Below are positions 17,891 to 27,451 of a stretch of DNA of 64,000 nucleotides, piece after piece. A program made the position numbers and the translations under genes. The notes beneath the pieces were generated by a model. That model was not told the origin of the DNA. It did not search any database and saw nothing but the letters and a program-made list of their open reading frames with translations. Source of the stretch: Phycisphaerae bacterium. Its GTDB lineage: Bacteria; Planctomycetota; Phycisphaerae; UBA1845; Fen-1342. The stretch is from contig JAGNKU010000005.1 in assembly GCA_017999985.1 (NCBI GenBank), positions 1-64,000 on the forward strand. The letters run 5' to 3'. Positions within the stretch are counted from its first letter, which is position 1, and every line of letters begins with the position of its first letter.

Positions 17891-19297
17891 ATGACCGATT
17901 CTGCCGACCTGCACCCGCCGTCCGCCAGCGAACGTGAACCCCGCTCCCACGAGCACAACCGCCGCGATTTCCTGCGCCTGGCCGCCGCCGCCGGTCTCGG
18001 CGCCCTCGGTGCGCTCAGCCTCGCGGGCTGCGCCTCGGTCGGACGCCGCCTCACACCCGCCCCGGCCAAGCCGTTCGCCGCCCCGCCGATGCCGCGCGTA
18101 CGCATCGGCTTCGTCGGTGTCGGCGGCATGGGCTCGAACCACGTGAATCAACTCCTGAAAGTCCCCGGCGCGGAAATCCGCGCGGTCTGTGACATAGTTC
18201 CGGAAAAGGTCGCCCGCGCGCAGGAAACCGTCGTGAGGGCCGGCCAGCCGAAGCCGACCGGCTACGACCGCGGACCATGGGACTTCAAACGGCTCTGCGA
18301 AACCGAAGACCTCGACCTCGTCTTCACTGCCACGCCGTGGGAATGGCACGTCCCTGTCTGCGTCGCGGCCATGCGCGCCGGCAAGCACGCCGCCACGGAA
18401 GTTCCGGCGGCCGTAACCATCGACGAATGCTGGGAGCTGGTCGAGTCGGCCGAGCAGTACGGCAAGCACTGCGTGATGATGGAGAACTGCTGCTATGACC
18501 GCGCCGAGCTGATGGTGCTGAACATGGTCCGCAAAGGGCTGTTCGGCGAAGTCCTGCACGGCGAATGCGGCTACCTGCACGACCTGCGCGACGTGAAATT
18601 CGGCACGGCCGGCGAAGGGCTCTGGCGCCGCGCGCACTCCATGCGCCGCAACGGCAATCTCTACCCCACGCACGGCCTCGGCCCCATCGCCCAGTGCATG
18701 GACATCAACCGCGGCGACCGCTTCGACTACCTCGTCTCCATGAGCGGGCCCTCGCGCGGCCTCCAGCTCTATCAACAGGAACACCTCGCCGCGGACGACC
18801 CGCGCCGCCGCGAGCAGTACGTGCTCGGCGACCTCAACCTGACGCTCATCAAGACGGTCAACGGCCGCACGATCTATCTTGTCCACGACACGAACCTGCC
18901 GCGCCCCTACAGCCGCATCCACATGCTGCAGGGCACACGGGCGATCAAGACCGGCTACCCCGATCAAATCCACGTGGAAGGCCGCAGCCCCGCCCATGCG
19001 TGGGAGCCGCTCGACAAGTACGCCGCCGAATTCGAGCACCCGCTCTGGCGCGCGGAGTCCGTGCAGCAGGCCAGCGGCGGCCACGGCGGCATGGACTACC
19101 TAGAGGATTACCGCCTGATCCGCTGCCTGATCACCGGCCAGCCGCTCGACATGGACGTCTACGACGCGGCGGCGTGGAGCTGTATCTCGGAGCTGACGGA
19201 GCGGTCGGTTGCCAACCGCAGCCGCGCCCTCGCCGTCCCCGATTTCACGCGCGGCCGGTGGAAGACCCATCCGCCTGTGACTATCGTCGAAGCATGA
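17891..19297 (+). CDS. GH109-type alpha-N-acetylgalactosaminidase (Gfo/Idh/MocA fold, Tat-exported)
   Basis: 468 residues. A twin-arginine signal (HNRRDFLRLAAAAGLGAL) is followed by a Cys (LAGCAS) that could be a lipobox. The NAD-binding fold begins RIGFVGVGGMGSNHVNQLL. The sequence carries signatures of the NAD-dependent GH109 family rather than ordinary dehydrogenases: TPWEWHVPVCVAAMRAGKHA, EVPAAVTIDECWELVE, MMENCCYDRAELMVLNM and GNLYPTHGLGPIAQCMDINR. GH109 enzymes release alpha-linked GalNAc. It is divergent from the nucleotidyltransferase-nahK pair, which would convert the product to a nucleotide sugar. Folded cofactor-loaded enzymes of this fold use the Tat route, which fits the signal. 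Confidence 0.87.
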   Translation: MTDSADLHPPSASEREPRSHEHNRRDFLRLAAAAGLGALGALSLAGCASVGRRLTPAPAKPFAAPPMPRVRIGFVGVGGMGSNHVNQLLKVPGAEIRAVCDIVPEKVARAQETVVRAGQPKPTGYDRGPWDFKRLCETEDLDLVFTATPWEWHVPVCVAAMRAGKHAATEVPAAVTIDECWELVESAEQYGKHCVMMENCCYDRAELMVLNMVRKGLFGEVLHGECGYLHDLRDVKFGTAGEGLWRRAHSMRRNGNLYPTHGLGPIAQCMDINRGDRFDYLVSMSGPSRGLQLYQQEHLAADDPRRREQYVLGDLNLTLIKTVNGRTIYLVHDTNLPRPYSRIHMLQGTRAIKTGYPDQIHVEGRSPAHAWEPLDKYAAEFEHPLWRAESVQQASGGHGGMDYLEDYRLIRCLITGQPLDMDVYDAAAWSCISELTERSVANRSRALAVPDFTRGRWKTHPPVTIVEA

Positions 19298-19329
19298 GGG
19301 CATCATCGGTTCGAACTGAGGACATCATC

Positions 19330-22300
19330 ATGCGCCTGTGTCCCACGCTGTTGATCACCGCGCTGCTGTGCTGCGCCGGCTGGCCGACACACGCCGTTGC
19401 GCAAACGTCCGCACCGACCACGACCAGCGCACCCACGGCCGCCGGGCCGACCGCGGAAGCCTTCGCCGGCCTGAAGTTCCGCTCGATCGGGCCGGCTCTG
19501 ATGTCCGGACGCATCGGCGATTTCGCGGTCAATCCGCAAGACCGGCGGCAGTACTACGTCGCCGTCGCGTCCGGCGGCGTGTGGAAGACGGGCAACGCCG
19601 GCACGACCTGGACACCGATCTTCGACGGCCAGGGCTCGTACTCGATCGGCTGCCTCGCGCTCGACCCGCACAACCCTTCCGTCTTGTGGGTCGGCACCGG
19701 CGAGAACAACAGCCAGCGCAGCGTCGGCTTCGGCGACGGCATCTACCGCACGCGCGACGGCGGGCAGACGTGGGACCAACTTGGCCTGAAAAACTCCGAG
19801 CACATCGGCCGGATCGTGATCGACCCGCGCGACTCGGACACGGTGTACGTCGCGGCCCAAGGCCCGCTGTGGCGCGCCGGCCCGGAACGCGGACTGTACA
19901 AGACGACCAACGGCGGCCGGACGTGGACCTGCGTGCTGTACATCAGCCCCGACACCGGCGTGAACGAAGTGCACATCGACCCGCGCGATCCCGACGTGCT
20001 CTACGCGTCGGCCTACCAGCGTCGTCGGCACGTGTGGACGCTCATCAACGGCGGCCCGGAATCGGCGCTATACAAGTCGACGGACGCCGGCGCGAACTGG
20101 CGCAAGCTCACGCACGGTTTGCCGGACGTGGATCTCGGGCGTATCGGGCTGGCCGTCGCGCCAGCCAACCCGGACGTGCTCTACGCGATCGTCGAGGCGG
20201 CGGACGGCAAGAGTGGGTTCTTTCGTTCCACCGATCGCGGCGAGCACTGGGAGCGACGCTCCGACTACAAGACCACGAGCCCGCAGTACTACAACGAGCT
20301 GACCTGCGACCCGCGCGACGCGGAACGTGTCTATGTCATGGATACGTTCCTGCACGTCACGACCGACGGCGGCAAGACGTTCCAGCCGCAGGTCAAGGAC
20401 GACCGGCACGTTGATAACCACGCCCTCTGGATCGACCCGGCCAACACGGACTACTTGCTGCTGGGTTGCGACGGCGGCGTCTACGAAAGCTCTGATCGCG
20501 GCGCGAACTGGCGCTACATGGTCAACCTGCCAGTGACGCAGTTCTATCGTGTCAGCGTGGACAACTCGACGCCGTTCTACTACGTCTACGGCGGCACGCA
20601 GGATAACAACACCGTCGGCGCGCCCTCTCGCACGCTCGACCGCCTCGGCATCGCCAACGAACACTGGTTTGTCACCGTCGGCGGCGACGGGTTCAAGACC
20701 CAGGTCGACCCCGAAGACCCCGACACCGTCTACAGCCAGTGGCAGCACGGCGGCCTGGTCCGTTACGACCGGCCCAGCGGCGAGAGCATCGACATCAAGC
20801 CCCAGGAGCCGCCCGGCGCTGAGCCTTACCGCTGGAATTGGGACGCGCCGCTGCTGATCAGCCCGCACGACCACCGCCGGCTGTACTTCGCCGCCAACCG
20901 GCTCTTCCGCAGCGACGACCGCGGCGATAGCTGGACGCTCGTCAGCCCGGACCTCACGCGCCGCCTCGATCGCAACCAGTTGCCGGTCATGGGGCGCATC
21001 CAGCCCGCGGACGCCGTTGCCAAGAGCGATTCGACTTCGTTCTTCGGCAACATTGTCGCGCTGGCGGAGTCGCCGCTGCAGGAAGGCCTGCTCTACGTCG
21101 GCACCGACGACGGCCTCATCCAGGTGAGCGAGGACGGCGGGCGGAATTGGCGCCGCCTGGAGACCTTTCCGGGCGTGCCGGAGATGACGTACGTAAGCCG
21201 GCTCCAGGCATCGCGCCACGACGCGAACACGGTCTATGCCGCGTTCGATAATCACAAGAACGGCGACTTCCAGCCATATCTCCTGCGCAGTTCGGATCGC
21301 GGGCAGACGTGGACGTCATGTGCCGGCAATCTGCCCGCACGCAACGTGGTGTATAGCCTGGCCGAAGACACCGTCAGCGCGACGCTGCTGTTCGTCGGCA
21401 CGGAATTCGGCGCGTACTTCACGAATGACGCCGGCCAGAAGTGGGTGCGTCTCACCGGCGGCCTGCCGACGATCGCGGTACGCGACATGGAGATTCAGGC
21501 GCGCGAGAACGACCTCGTGCTCGCCACATTCGGACGCGGCATCTACATCCTCGACGACTACACGCCCCTCCGCTCCGCCACGCCGGAGTTCCTCGAGCGC
21601 GGCCCTGCCCTGCTGCCGGTGAAGGACACCCTGCGCTACATCGAGAGCAATCGGCTCGGCGGCAATGCCGGCCGCGGCAGCCAGGGCGATGCCTTTTTCG
21701 CCGCCCCGAATCCGCCGTTCGGCGCTGTCTTCACGTACTACCTCAAGGACAAGCTGCAAACACGCCGCGAACGGCGTAAGGAGGCGGAGCAGAAGGCGGC
21801 CAAGGAGGGGGCGCCGACCACGTATCCGACGATCGACGAGCTGCGGGCCGAGGACCAGGAGCGCGCGCCGCAAATCGTGCTGCTGGTGCAGGACGCGACC
21901 GGGGCGACCATCCGGCGCATCACCGGCCCGCGTGAGAAGGGCTTCCAGCGTGTCGCGTGGGACCTGCGCTATCCGTCCTCCACGCCGACGCAGCTTCAGC
22001 CGCCGGGCGACCGTCCGCCCTGGGCCACCGATCCGGTCGGCCCGCTCGCACTGCCCGGCGAATACAGGGTGACGCTTGCGCAGGACGTGGACGGAGTCGT
22101 CACGCCGCTGGCTCTGCCGCAGTCATTCCAGGTGGTGCCGCTGGAGCGCGCCACGTTCGCGGCGCGCGATCGTTCCGCAGCCCTCGCGTTCAAGCAGAAA
22201 GTCGCGCGCTTGCAGCGTGCCGTGCTCGGCGCGTCGCGCACAGCCGGTGAGGCACAGGACCGGCTGGCGCACCTGCGCCGGACGATCCTCGACACGCCCG

Positions 22301-22650
22301 CCGCTGATCCGGCGTTGCTCGCCGAGGTTGAGCGGCTCGCGCTGCGCCTGGATGCACTGCTGACCAAGCTGCGCGGCGACCAGACGCGCGCCCAGCGCAA
22401 CGAGCCGGCGCCGACCTCGATCACCGAGCGCATCGAGGGCGTTGCGGGCAGCCTCTGGTCATCCACCGCGGCCCCGACGCAAACGCAGCGCGACGCCTAT
22501 CGCTACGCCGGCGAGGAGTTCGCGCCGGTGCTGGCCGAGCTGCGCAGCCTGATGGAAACCGATCTCCGGCAGCTCGAAGACCAACTCGAAGCCGCCGGGG
22601 CGCCCTGGACACCCGGACGGATTCCGACGTGGAAGCTGGAGACGGACTAG
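19330..22650 (+). CDS. Secreted sortilin/BNR-repeat beta-propeller protein
   Basis: 1106 residues from the ATG at 19330 (GAGGA upstream and a clean signal peptide MRLCPTLLITALLCCAGWP). An in-frame ATG at 19294 overlaps the GH109 stop but lacks a ribosome-binding site. The body has many BNR/Asp-box blades (RTRDGGQTWDQL, KTTNGGRTWTCV, KSTDAGANWRKL, RSTDRGEHWERR, RSDDRGDSWTLV, RSSDRGQTWTSC) typical of sortilin (VPS10)-like double propellers. Residues about 680-720 onward hold a beta domain, then a coiled-coil-like Lys/Arg/Glu region (about 800-840) and a helical C-terminal segment from about 950. Such proteins are abundant in Planctomycetota; their role is not settled. It is likely co-transcribed with GH109 (32-base gap). 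Confidence 0.85.
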   Translation: MRLCPTLLITALLCCAGWPTHAVAQTSAPTTTSAPTAAGPTAEAFAGLKFRSIGPALMSGRIGDFAVNPQDRRQYYVAVASGGVWKTGNAGTTWTPIFDGQGSYSIGCLALDPHNPSVLWVGTGENNSQRSVGFGDGIYRTRDGGQTWDQLGLKNSEHIGRIVIDPRDSDTVYVAAQGPLWRAGPERGLYKTTNGGRTWTCVLYISPDTGVNEVHIDPRDPDVLYASAYQRRRHVWTLINGGPESALYKSTDAGANWRKLTHGLPDVDLGRIGLAVAPANPDVLYAIVEAADGKSGFFRSTDRGEHWERRSDYKTTSPQYYNELTCDPRDAERVYVMDTFLHVTTDGGKTFQPQVKDDRHVDNHALWIDPANTDYLLLGCDGGVYESSDRGANWRYMVNLPVTQFYRVSVDNSTPFYYVYGGTQDNNTVGAPSRTLDRLGIANEHWFVTVGGDGFKTQVDPEDPDTVYSQWQHGGLVRYDRPSGESIDIKPQEPPGAEPYRWNWDAPLLISPHDHRRLYFAANRLFRSDDRGDSWTLVSPDLTRRLDRNQLPVMGRIQPADAVAKSDSTSFFGNIVALAESPLQEGLLYVGTDDGLIQVSEDGGRNWRRLETFPGVPEMTYVSRLQASRHDANTVYAAFDNHKNGDFQPYLLRSSDRGQTWTSCAGNLPARNVVYSLAEDTVSATLLFVGTEFGAYFTNDAGQKWVRLTGGLPTIAVRDMEIQARENDLVLATFGRGIYILDDYTPLRSATPEFLERGPALLPVKDTLRYIESNRLGGNAGRGSQGDAFFAAPNPPFGAVFTYYLKDKLQTRRERRKEAEQKAAKEGAPTTYPTIDELRAEDQERAPQIVLLVQDATGATIRRITGPREKGFQRVAWDLRYPSSTPTQLQPPGDRPPWATDPVGPLALPGEYRVTLAQDVDGVVTPLALPQSFQVVPLERATFAARDRSAALAFKQKVARLQRAVLGASRTAGEAQDRLAHLRRTILDTPAADPALLAEVERLALRLDALLTKLRGDQTRAQRNEPAPTSITERIEGVAGSLWSSTAAPTQTQRDAYRYAGEEFAPVLAELRSLMETDLRQLEDQLEAAGAPWTPGRIPTWKLETD

Positions 22651-22719
22651 AACACGGTGCGTTTGAGCCGCACGCGTGCTGCGTGCAGGATTACAGCCTC
22701 ACGCTACAGAAAGGGGGGC

Positions 22720-22764
22720 GCAAACCTCCGGTTTGCCGCGACAAAGCGGAGCTTGGCACTCCCC
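22720..22764. repeat. Palindromic intergenic repeat, copy A (inverted pair)
   Basis: GCAAACC-TCC-GGTTTGC (22720-22736) is a perfect 7-bp stem, and ACAAAGCGGAGCTTGGCACTCCCC (22741-22764) is a related unit in the opposite orientation. Related units occur at 36559-36582 and 61368-61386. It lies between convergent genes. Confidence 0.45.
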
Positions 22765-22792
22765 GGATGCGCGGACGAAGCTCAGGCCCGAC

Positions 22793-23638
22793 TCACGCCA
22801 GCATCTTCCGCAGGTTGACCAGGCACTGCTTGACGCTGTCGATGGGTGCGCCCGCGTAGCGCTCCTGCTCGACGATGTACCACTCCGTACCGCCCTCTTT
22901 CTCGCAGAACCGCAGGATGTCCTTCCAGGCGACCTCGCCCTCGCCGATCACCGCGCCGGGCTTGCCGCCATGTTCCTTCAGGTGGATCGTCACCGAGCGC
23001 CCCGGGTAGCGCTTCAACACCGCCAGCGGGTCTGCGCCACCATCCAGGCAATTGCTCGTGTCGAGCTGCATCACGACTTCCGGACCCGTGTTGCCGAAGA
23101 TCACGTCCCACGGCACCTGCTCCTCGACCGGCCGCAAATCGCCGGCGTGCGCGTGATACCCGACGCGCATCCCCAGCGGCCTGGCTTTCTCCGCCAGTTC
23201 GCCAAACAGCTTCGCCGTGTCCTTCAGCGCCTGCACCGAGGCCGTGTGGGTCGGCGGCAGACTCGGGACGATCAGGAACTTGTTGCCGAGCGTGCGGTTG
23301 AATTCGGCGGTGGCCTTCAGATTGTCGCCGGTGAGCGTGTCCAGCCCGGTGTGCGTGCCGCAGCACTTCAGCCCGTTGTCATCAAGCAGCTTGCGCAGCT
23401 CCTCGGCCTTGCGGCCATAATAGCCCGCGAACTCCACGCCCTCGTAACCCATCTTGCCCACGGCGGTCAGCACGCCCGGCAGGTCCTTGCCGCAGTCCTC
23501 GCGCACGGAATAGAGCTGCAATCCCACCGGAATCTTCTTCCGCGGCTCCGCCTGCATCGCCAGTCCTTTCGCCCGTGCCGCCCACAACGCCGCCGCACTC
23601 GCACCCAGTTTCAATATGTCACGCCGTGAGAGGTTCAT
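22793..23638 (-). CDS. Tat-exported sugar phosphate isomerase/epimerase-like protein
   Basis: 281 residues with GAGGAG before the ATG. The N-terminus (LSRRDILKLGASAAALWAA) is a twin-arginine signal. The rest is an AP-endonuclease-2/xylose-isomerase-like TIM barrel: PVGLQLYSVREDCGKDLPGV, YEGVEFAGYYG, GYHAHAGDLRP, VMQLDTSNCLDGG and SVTIHLKEHGG, with the usual metal-binding His, Asp and Glu spread over the strands. Typical members isomerise or epimerise sugars; periplasmic copies are common in Planctomycetota, often beside oxidoreductases, and their substrate is unknown. It lies 105 bases downstream of the FAD oxidoreductase on the same strand. Confidence 0.85.
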   Translation of the reverse strand: MNLSRRDILKLGASAAALWAARAKGLAMQAEPRKKIPVGLQLYSVREDCGKDLPGVLTAVGKMGYEGVEFAGYYGRKAEELRKLLDDNGLKCCGTHTGLDTLTGDNLKATAEFNRTLGNKFLIVPSLPPTHTASVQALKDTAKLFGELAEKARPLGMRVGYHAHAGDLRPVEEQVPWDVIFGNTGPEVVMQLDTSNCLDGGADPLAVLKRYPGRSVTIHLKEHGGKPGAVIGEGEVAWKDILRFCEKEGGTEWYIVEQERYAGAPIDSVKQCLVNLRKMLA

Positions 23639-23743
23639 GTCGTCTCCTCAGGTTGGCCTGCCGCCGTTCGCGGCTAAGTTCGCCGCGCAGAATACCGCAC
23701 GAACACGCCGCATGCGAGTGGCGCACCCATCACGCTTACATCG

Positions 23744-25315
23744 CTACCGCGCGTTCGCGGGCATCCAACGTAGTACCTGCCCATCCGCATTCAGCCGCTT
23801 CGCCAGCCGCTCGTAATCCACGGCCTGCACGTCCACGTCCGCCTCGATCGCCAGCACCGCCGCCGTCGCCGCCGACTCCCCCAGCACCATGAACACCGGC
23901 TCCATCCGGATCGAGCCGAACGCAATGTGCGACGCCGACAGGCACACCGGCACCAGCAGGTTCGTGCACTCCTCCCGCCGCGGCACGATCGCCCGGTACG
24001 AGATCGGATACGGCGGGAACCCGCCCACCTGCACGTCGCCTTCGTTGCGCACGTGCCCGGTCGCATCCACATACCGCTGCACGTTGTGCGAGTCCATCGT
24101 GTACGCGGCCAGCCCGACGGGGTCCTCCGCCACGCGCTCGCCCTGGCAGTCATGCTGCGTCATCACGTAGTCGGAGATCATCCGCCGCGCCTCGCGCACG
24201 TAGAGCTGGTGTGGCCAGTTGTCGTTATCCATGAACTCGTCGCGTGCCAGCCCCCATGTCTGAAAGTGCGTCCGGACCGCCTCCGGCACGCGCGGACTGT
24301 TCGCCAGCGTCCACAGCAGGCCCTGCTGATACGACCGATGCGCCTGGATGATCCGGTCCCGCGTCGCGTAGTCGCCGTCCGGGTACGCGTAGTTCATGCC
24401 GATGTAGTCGGTCGAGATCGCGAAGTTGTTGTTCGTGTCCGTCTTGCGGTTCGGCATCGGCACCGGATGCCACGGCACGCGCAGGTCGCCGGCCTCGAAG
24501 TTGCGCAGCAGCAGTTCGTACCGCTGCGCGTCGTAATCCGCCGGTCGCGGCCACGGCCGGCGATTCTCCGGCACATCCGTCGTGCACACCCGGAAGTTGT
24601 AGGCCTGCACCCGCGCATCACCGCTGCCGTCCGGCCCCGGCGGCCGCGGCTCGATCCCCGGCAGGAGCCCGCTCGCCGGATCGCCCGGCACAACGTACGG
24701 ATCAACCGCGTGCGTGAACTGGTGCTTCGTCGCGTTCGCGGCCTGCACGCCATTGAGCGTCTCGCCATAGGTCGCGTTGCTCTCGCGCCCCACGTGATAG
24801 CGCACGCCGGCCTTCGCCAGCACGTCACCCTCGTAGCTCGCGTCAACGAACACTCGCCCGGCGAACGTCCGACCCGACTCCATCGTCAGCGCCACGATCC
24901 GCGCTCCGTCCTTCCGCACGCCGCTCGCCAGATCCAGCCGCTCGCCGCGCACCACCGGCACTCTGGCCTCGCGGACCAGGTCTTCAAACACGCGCTCGGC
25001 GACGTGCGGCTCGAACTTCCAGCCCTCCTCCGCACCATACGCCCGACCAATCCGCCGGTAGAAATCGCGGGCCATCCCGCCGATCGCCCGCTTGTTCCCG
25101 ATGTCCGTCGCCCCCAGCCCGCCCGCGCTGAGCCCGCCCAGATGCCGGCCCGGCTCGATCAGCACCACCGAGTGCCCCATCCGCGCCGCCTTCACCGCCG
25201 CCACGACGCCACCCGACGTCCCACCGTAGACAACAACGTCGTAGCGCTCGCTTCCCGCCCGACAGCCCGCGAACATGCAGACCGACATCACTCCGCACAG
25301 AAGTCTAGCTGTCAT
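23744..25315 (-). CDS. FAD-dependent oxidoreductase (secreted or lipoprotein)
   Basis: 523 residues; GGGAG is seven bases before the ATG. The N-terminus ends MFAGC, a plausible lipobox. The FAD fold begins YDVVVYGGTSGGVVAAVKAA, followed by the segment GHSVVLIEPGRHLGGLSAGG and FVDASYEGDVLAKAGV. This is the PF12831-type FAD-dependent oxidoreductase family, frequent in planctomycete and verrucomicrobial glycan loci. The substrate is not known. Transcribed after the two-domain lipoprotein gene with a 21-base gap. Confidence 0.85.
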   Translation of the reverse strand: MTARLLCGVMSVCMFAGCRAGSERYDVVVYGGTSGGVVAAVKAARMGHSVVLIEPGRHLGGLSAGGLGATDIGNKRAIGGMARDFYRRIGRAYGAEEGWKFEPHVAERVFEDLVREARVPVVRGERLDLASGVRKDGARIVALTMESGRTFAGRVFVDASYEGDVLAKAGVRYHVGRESNATYGETLNGVQAANATKHQFTHAVDPYVVPGDPASGLLPGIEPRPPGPDGSGDARVQAYNFRVCTTDVPENRRPWPRPADYDAQRYELLLRNFEAGDLRVPWHPVPMPNRKTDTNNNFAISTDYIGMNYAYPDGDYATRDRIIQAHRSYQQGLLWTLANSPRVPEAVRTHFQTWGLARDEFMDNDNWPHQLYVREARRMISDYVMTQHDCQGERVAEDPVGLAAYTMDSHNVQRYVDATGHVRNEGDVQVGGFPPYPISYRAIVPRREECTNLLVPVCLSASHIAFGSIRMEPVFMVLGESAATAAVLAIEADVDVQAVDYERLAKRLNADGQVLRWMPANAR

Positions 25316-25336
25316 GTTCGTGCTCCCAATCGGAGA

Positions 25337-27445
25337 CTACGGCCGCCGCGTCACCGGCAACCGCTCGTACCAGTAGCGCATGTTCCGCACGTGCGCCAGG
25401 TGGGCCTCGCCCGTCTGGCCGGCACACCCCCACACCTGAAAGCCGCCCTGCTCAACACGCGAAATCACGTGCATCCCCGCCGGGCCAGGCTCATCGACCG
25501 CCCGCCGCTGCGCACCCGCGCAGGCAATCAGCGCGTCCGCCGTCTCGTGCGTGCCCGCATACCGGCCCGGCTCGACGTACGAGTGCGTCACCAGCAGCAA
25601 CTTGCGCCCCGCCGCGGCCTCCTGCGCATACCGGCAGAAATCCCGCACGTCCTCCGGATCAACGCGCCGCTGCCCGTCCGCTGCGACGTAGCCAGCGTAC
25701 AGCGTGTCCGCGAGATACAACGCATCGATCCGCGCGAAGTACGTCGGCACTTTCAGGATCGCCCGCACCGCCCCGAAGCCGGCGCTGAACGACGACACGC
25801 AGACCCGGCCCCACTCGGCGGTCGCCGGAACGCGTCCACGCTGCCGCAGCTCCGCCAACGTCTTTTCCAGAATCGCACCGAAGAGCGCGGGATCCGAAAA
25901 TGGCCGCTCATACGCGCTGGAGAGTCCCGGGATGCTGACCGTGACGAGCACTGCCTGCATTCCCGCGGCGGCGAATTCGCGTTCGGCCGTGGCCGCACCT
26001 CCGTGAAAATGCACGACCAAGTCCACGTGCTCCTTGTCCGCCGGCATTTCCGCGGGCACGAACACCTCACCCAGCGGGCTGAGCCGGAACCGTTCTGCCG
26101 CCAACGCCGGCTGCGCCGCCGGTGTCGGCTGTGACGCCGGTGCTGGCTGCGGCGTCGGCGCGACCAGCCCGCGCACCGCGGCCAGCGCCGCCGGGATTTC
26201 GCGAAACGACTCCCAGTTGTAGACCGCCACGAAGCGGCATTGCGCGAATCCCAGCGTGCGCTCAAAACTGACCCGCCACCCGGCCTCGTCCGCCGCCCCG
26301 CGCCACCATTCGCACGCCGCCCACTGCCGCCGCCCGGCGGCGCGCAGATCCGCCGGCAGCGAACCACAGTCCGGCGGATCATGACTGTAGAAGCTCCAGC
26401 CGGGGATCGAATAGTCGTTAATCGCCGGCTTGAACGACAAGTGCTGCTCCCAAGGCGCGTAGGTGCCGCCCTGATGCGTGAAGAGCAGATGTCGCGGCAC
26501 ACCGCGCCGCTGCGCCTCCGCGCTGCAGCGCAGCAGGTACTGCTGCGTGAGGCGCTCCACATCGTCGCGGGTCAACGCTCCGCCGCGCTTGAGGCCCGCC
26601 GTGCACGCCGCCGCGTAGCCGAGCGGCGCAACACCGAATGTCCACCCTTTCGCCGGGTCGTGCCCCTGAGGATCACGCGACTCGTCGTCCGGCCACTGTT
26701 CGAGGATGCGATTCCCGTCGGGGTAGTAGTACGCGTTGACGTTGATCGACGCTTCCCAGCCCACCTTCAAGCCGCCGAACAGGTACTTGCGCTCCGGCGG
26801 CAGCGCGCGGTACCACGCGACGATGATCGGAATCAGCACGTCGTAGCGCCGCCAGTGCTCGGCGAGAAAACGCGGCGACGCGATGTTCGGCGCCGGCGCC
26901 ACGCGGATCTGCCGGCCCCAGTTGCGCCAGCCGATTTTCACCGCGTGCTCCGGTCCCCACCCGGTCCACTCGACATTCTCACGATTGCGTGGGTCGTACC
27001 CGGATCGGCCTGGGTCCCACCAGTTCCACAAGTCCGCGCGCGACTCCCACCAGTTCTGCCCGTCCAGCGTGATCAGCACCGGCACGTCCGCCGCCTGCGC
27101 CGCGCTCAGCAGGTTCCGCAGCGCCGCGGCGAGCGTCGCCGGATCATCCTCGAGAATCGAGAACACGAAGTGCACGCCGATCCGCAGGCGCGCGTCCCCC
27201 GGCGTGCCAACCGCCTCGATGATCTCGCGACACGACTCCGCGGTGAAGCTCTCCGGCCGCGCTTGCCGCCACGCGCGCGGCCCCCCCGCGGTCGGCGATT
27301 TGTTGAAGAAGATGTAGCGCGGCAACTCCCCCGCCGCCACCGGGTCATACGGCTCCCGGCCGGAGGTGACGCACCCGGTCAGCGCAATCACCGGCGCCAG
27401 CGCCAGACACAGCGCGGCCATGTTGTGCGACAGTCGCAGTGGCAT
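25337..27445 (-). CDS. Two-domain lipoprotein: TIM-barrel-like domain plus alpha/beta hydrolase
   Basis: 702 residues from the ATG at 27445, picked because the lipobox ALTGC follows a hydrophobic segment. Residues about 30-420 look like a glycosidase-type barrel (RIGVHFVFSILEDDPATLAA, PVLITLDGQNWWESR, GLKVGWEASINVNAYYYPDG, HLLFTHQGGTYAPWEQH) with no family I can name. A Pro/Ala/Gln linker at about 425-450 separates it from a C-terminal alpha/beta hydrolase-like domain: VDLVVHFHGG, then the nucleophile elbow VSSFSAGFGAVRAIL, then LLLVTHSYVEPGRYAG with a possible catalytic His. It heads a three-gene minus-strand run with the FAD oxidoreductase and the isomerase-like gene. A -10-like TATAGT ends six bases before the ATG, so the mRNA may be leaderless. 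Confidence 0.7.
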   Translation of the reverse strand: MPLRLSHNMAALCLALAPVIALTGCVTSGREPYDPVAAGELPRYIFFNKSPTAGGPRAWRQARPESFTAESCREIIEAVGTPGDARLRIGVHFVFSILEDDPATLAAALRNLLSAAQAADVPVLITLDGQNWWESRADLWNWWDPGRSGYDPRNRENVEWTGWGPEHAVKIGWRNWGRQIRVAPAPNIASPRFLAEHWRRYDVLIPIIVAWYRALPPERKYLFGGLKVGWEASINVNAYYYPDGNRILEQWPDDESRDPQGHDPAKGWTFGVAPLGYAAACTAGLKRGGALTRDDVERLTQQYLLRCSAEAQRRGVPRHLLFTHQGGTYAPWEQHLSFKPAINDYSIPGWSFYSHDPPDCGSLPADLRAAGRRQWAACEWWRGAADEAGWRVSFERTLGFAQCRFVAVYNWESFREIPAALAAVRGLVAPTPQPAPASQPTPAAQPALAAERFRLSPLGEVFVPAEMPADKEHVDLVVHFHGGAATAEREFAAAGMQAVLVTVSIPGLSSAYERPFSDPALFGAILEKTLAELRQRGRVPATAEWGRVCVSSFSAGFGAVRAILKVPTYFARIDALYLADTLYAGYVAADGQRRVDPEDVRDFCRYAQEAAAGRKLLLVTHSYVEPGRYAGTHETADALIACAGAQRRAVDEPGPAGMHVISRVEQGGFQVWGCAGQTGEAHLAHVRNMRYWYERLPVTRRP

Positions 27446-27451
27446 CCCCGC

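Noticed and set aside
23927..26134. 735-codon open frame on the plus strand
   Set aside because: Antisense to the FAD oxidoreductase and the two-domain lipoprotein; Arg/His/Pro-rich composition and no ribosome-binding site.
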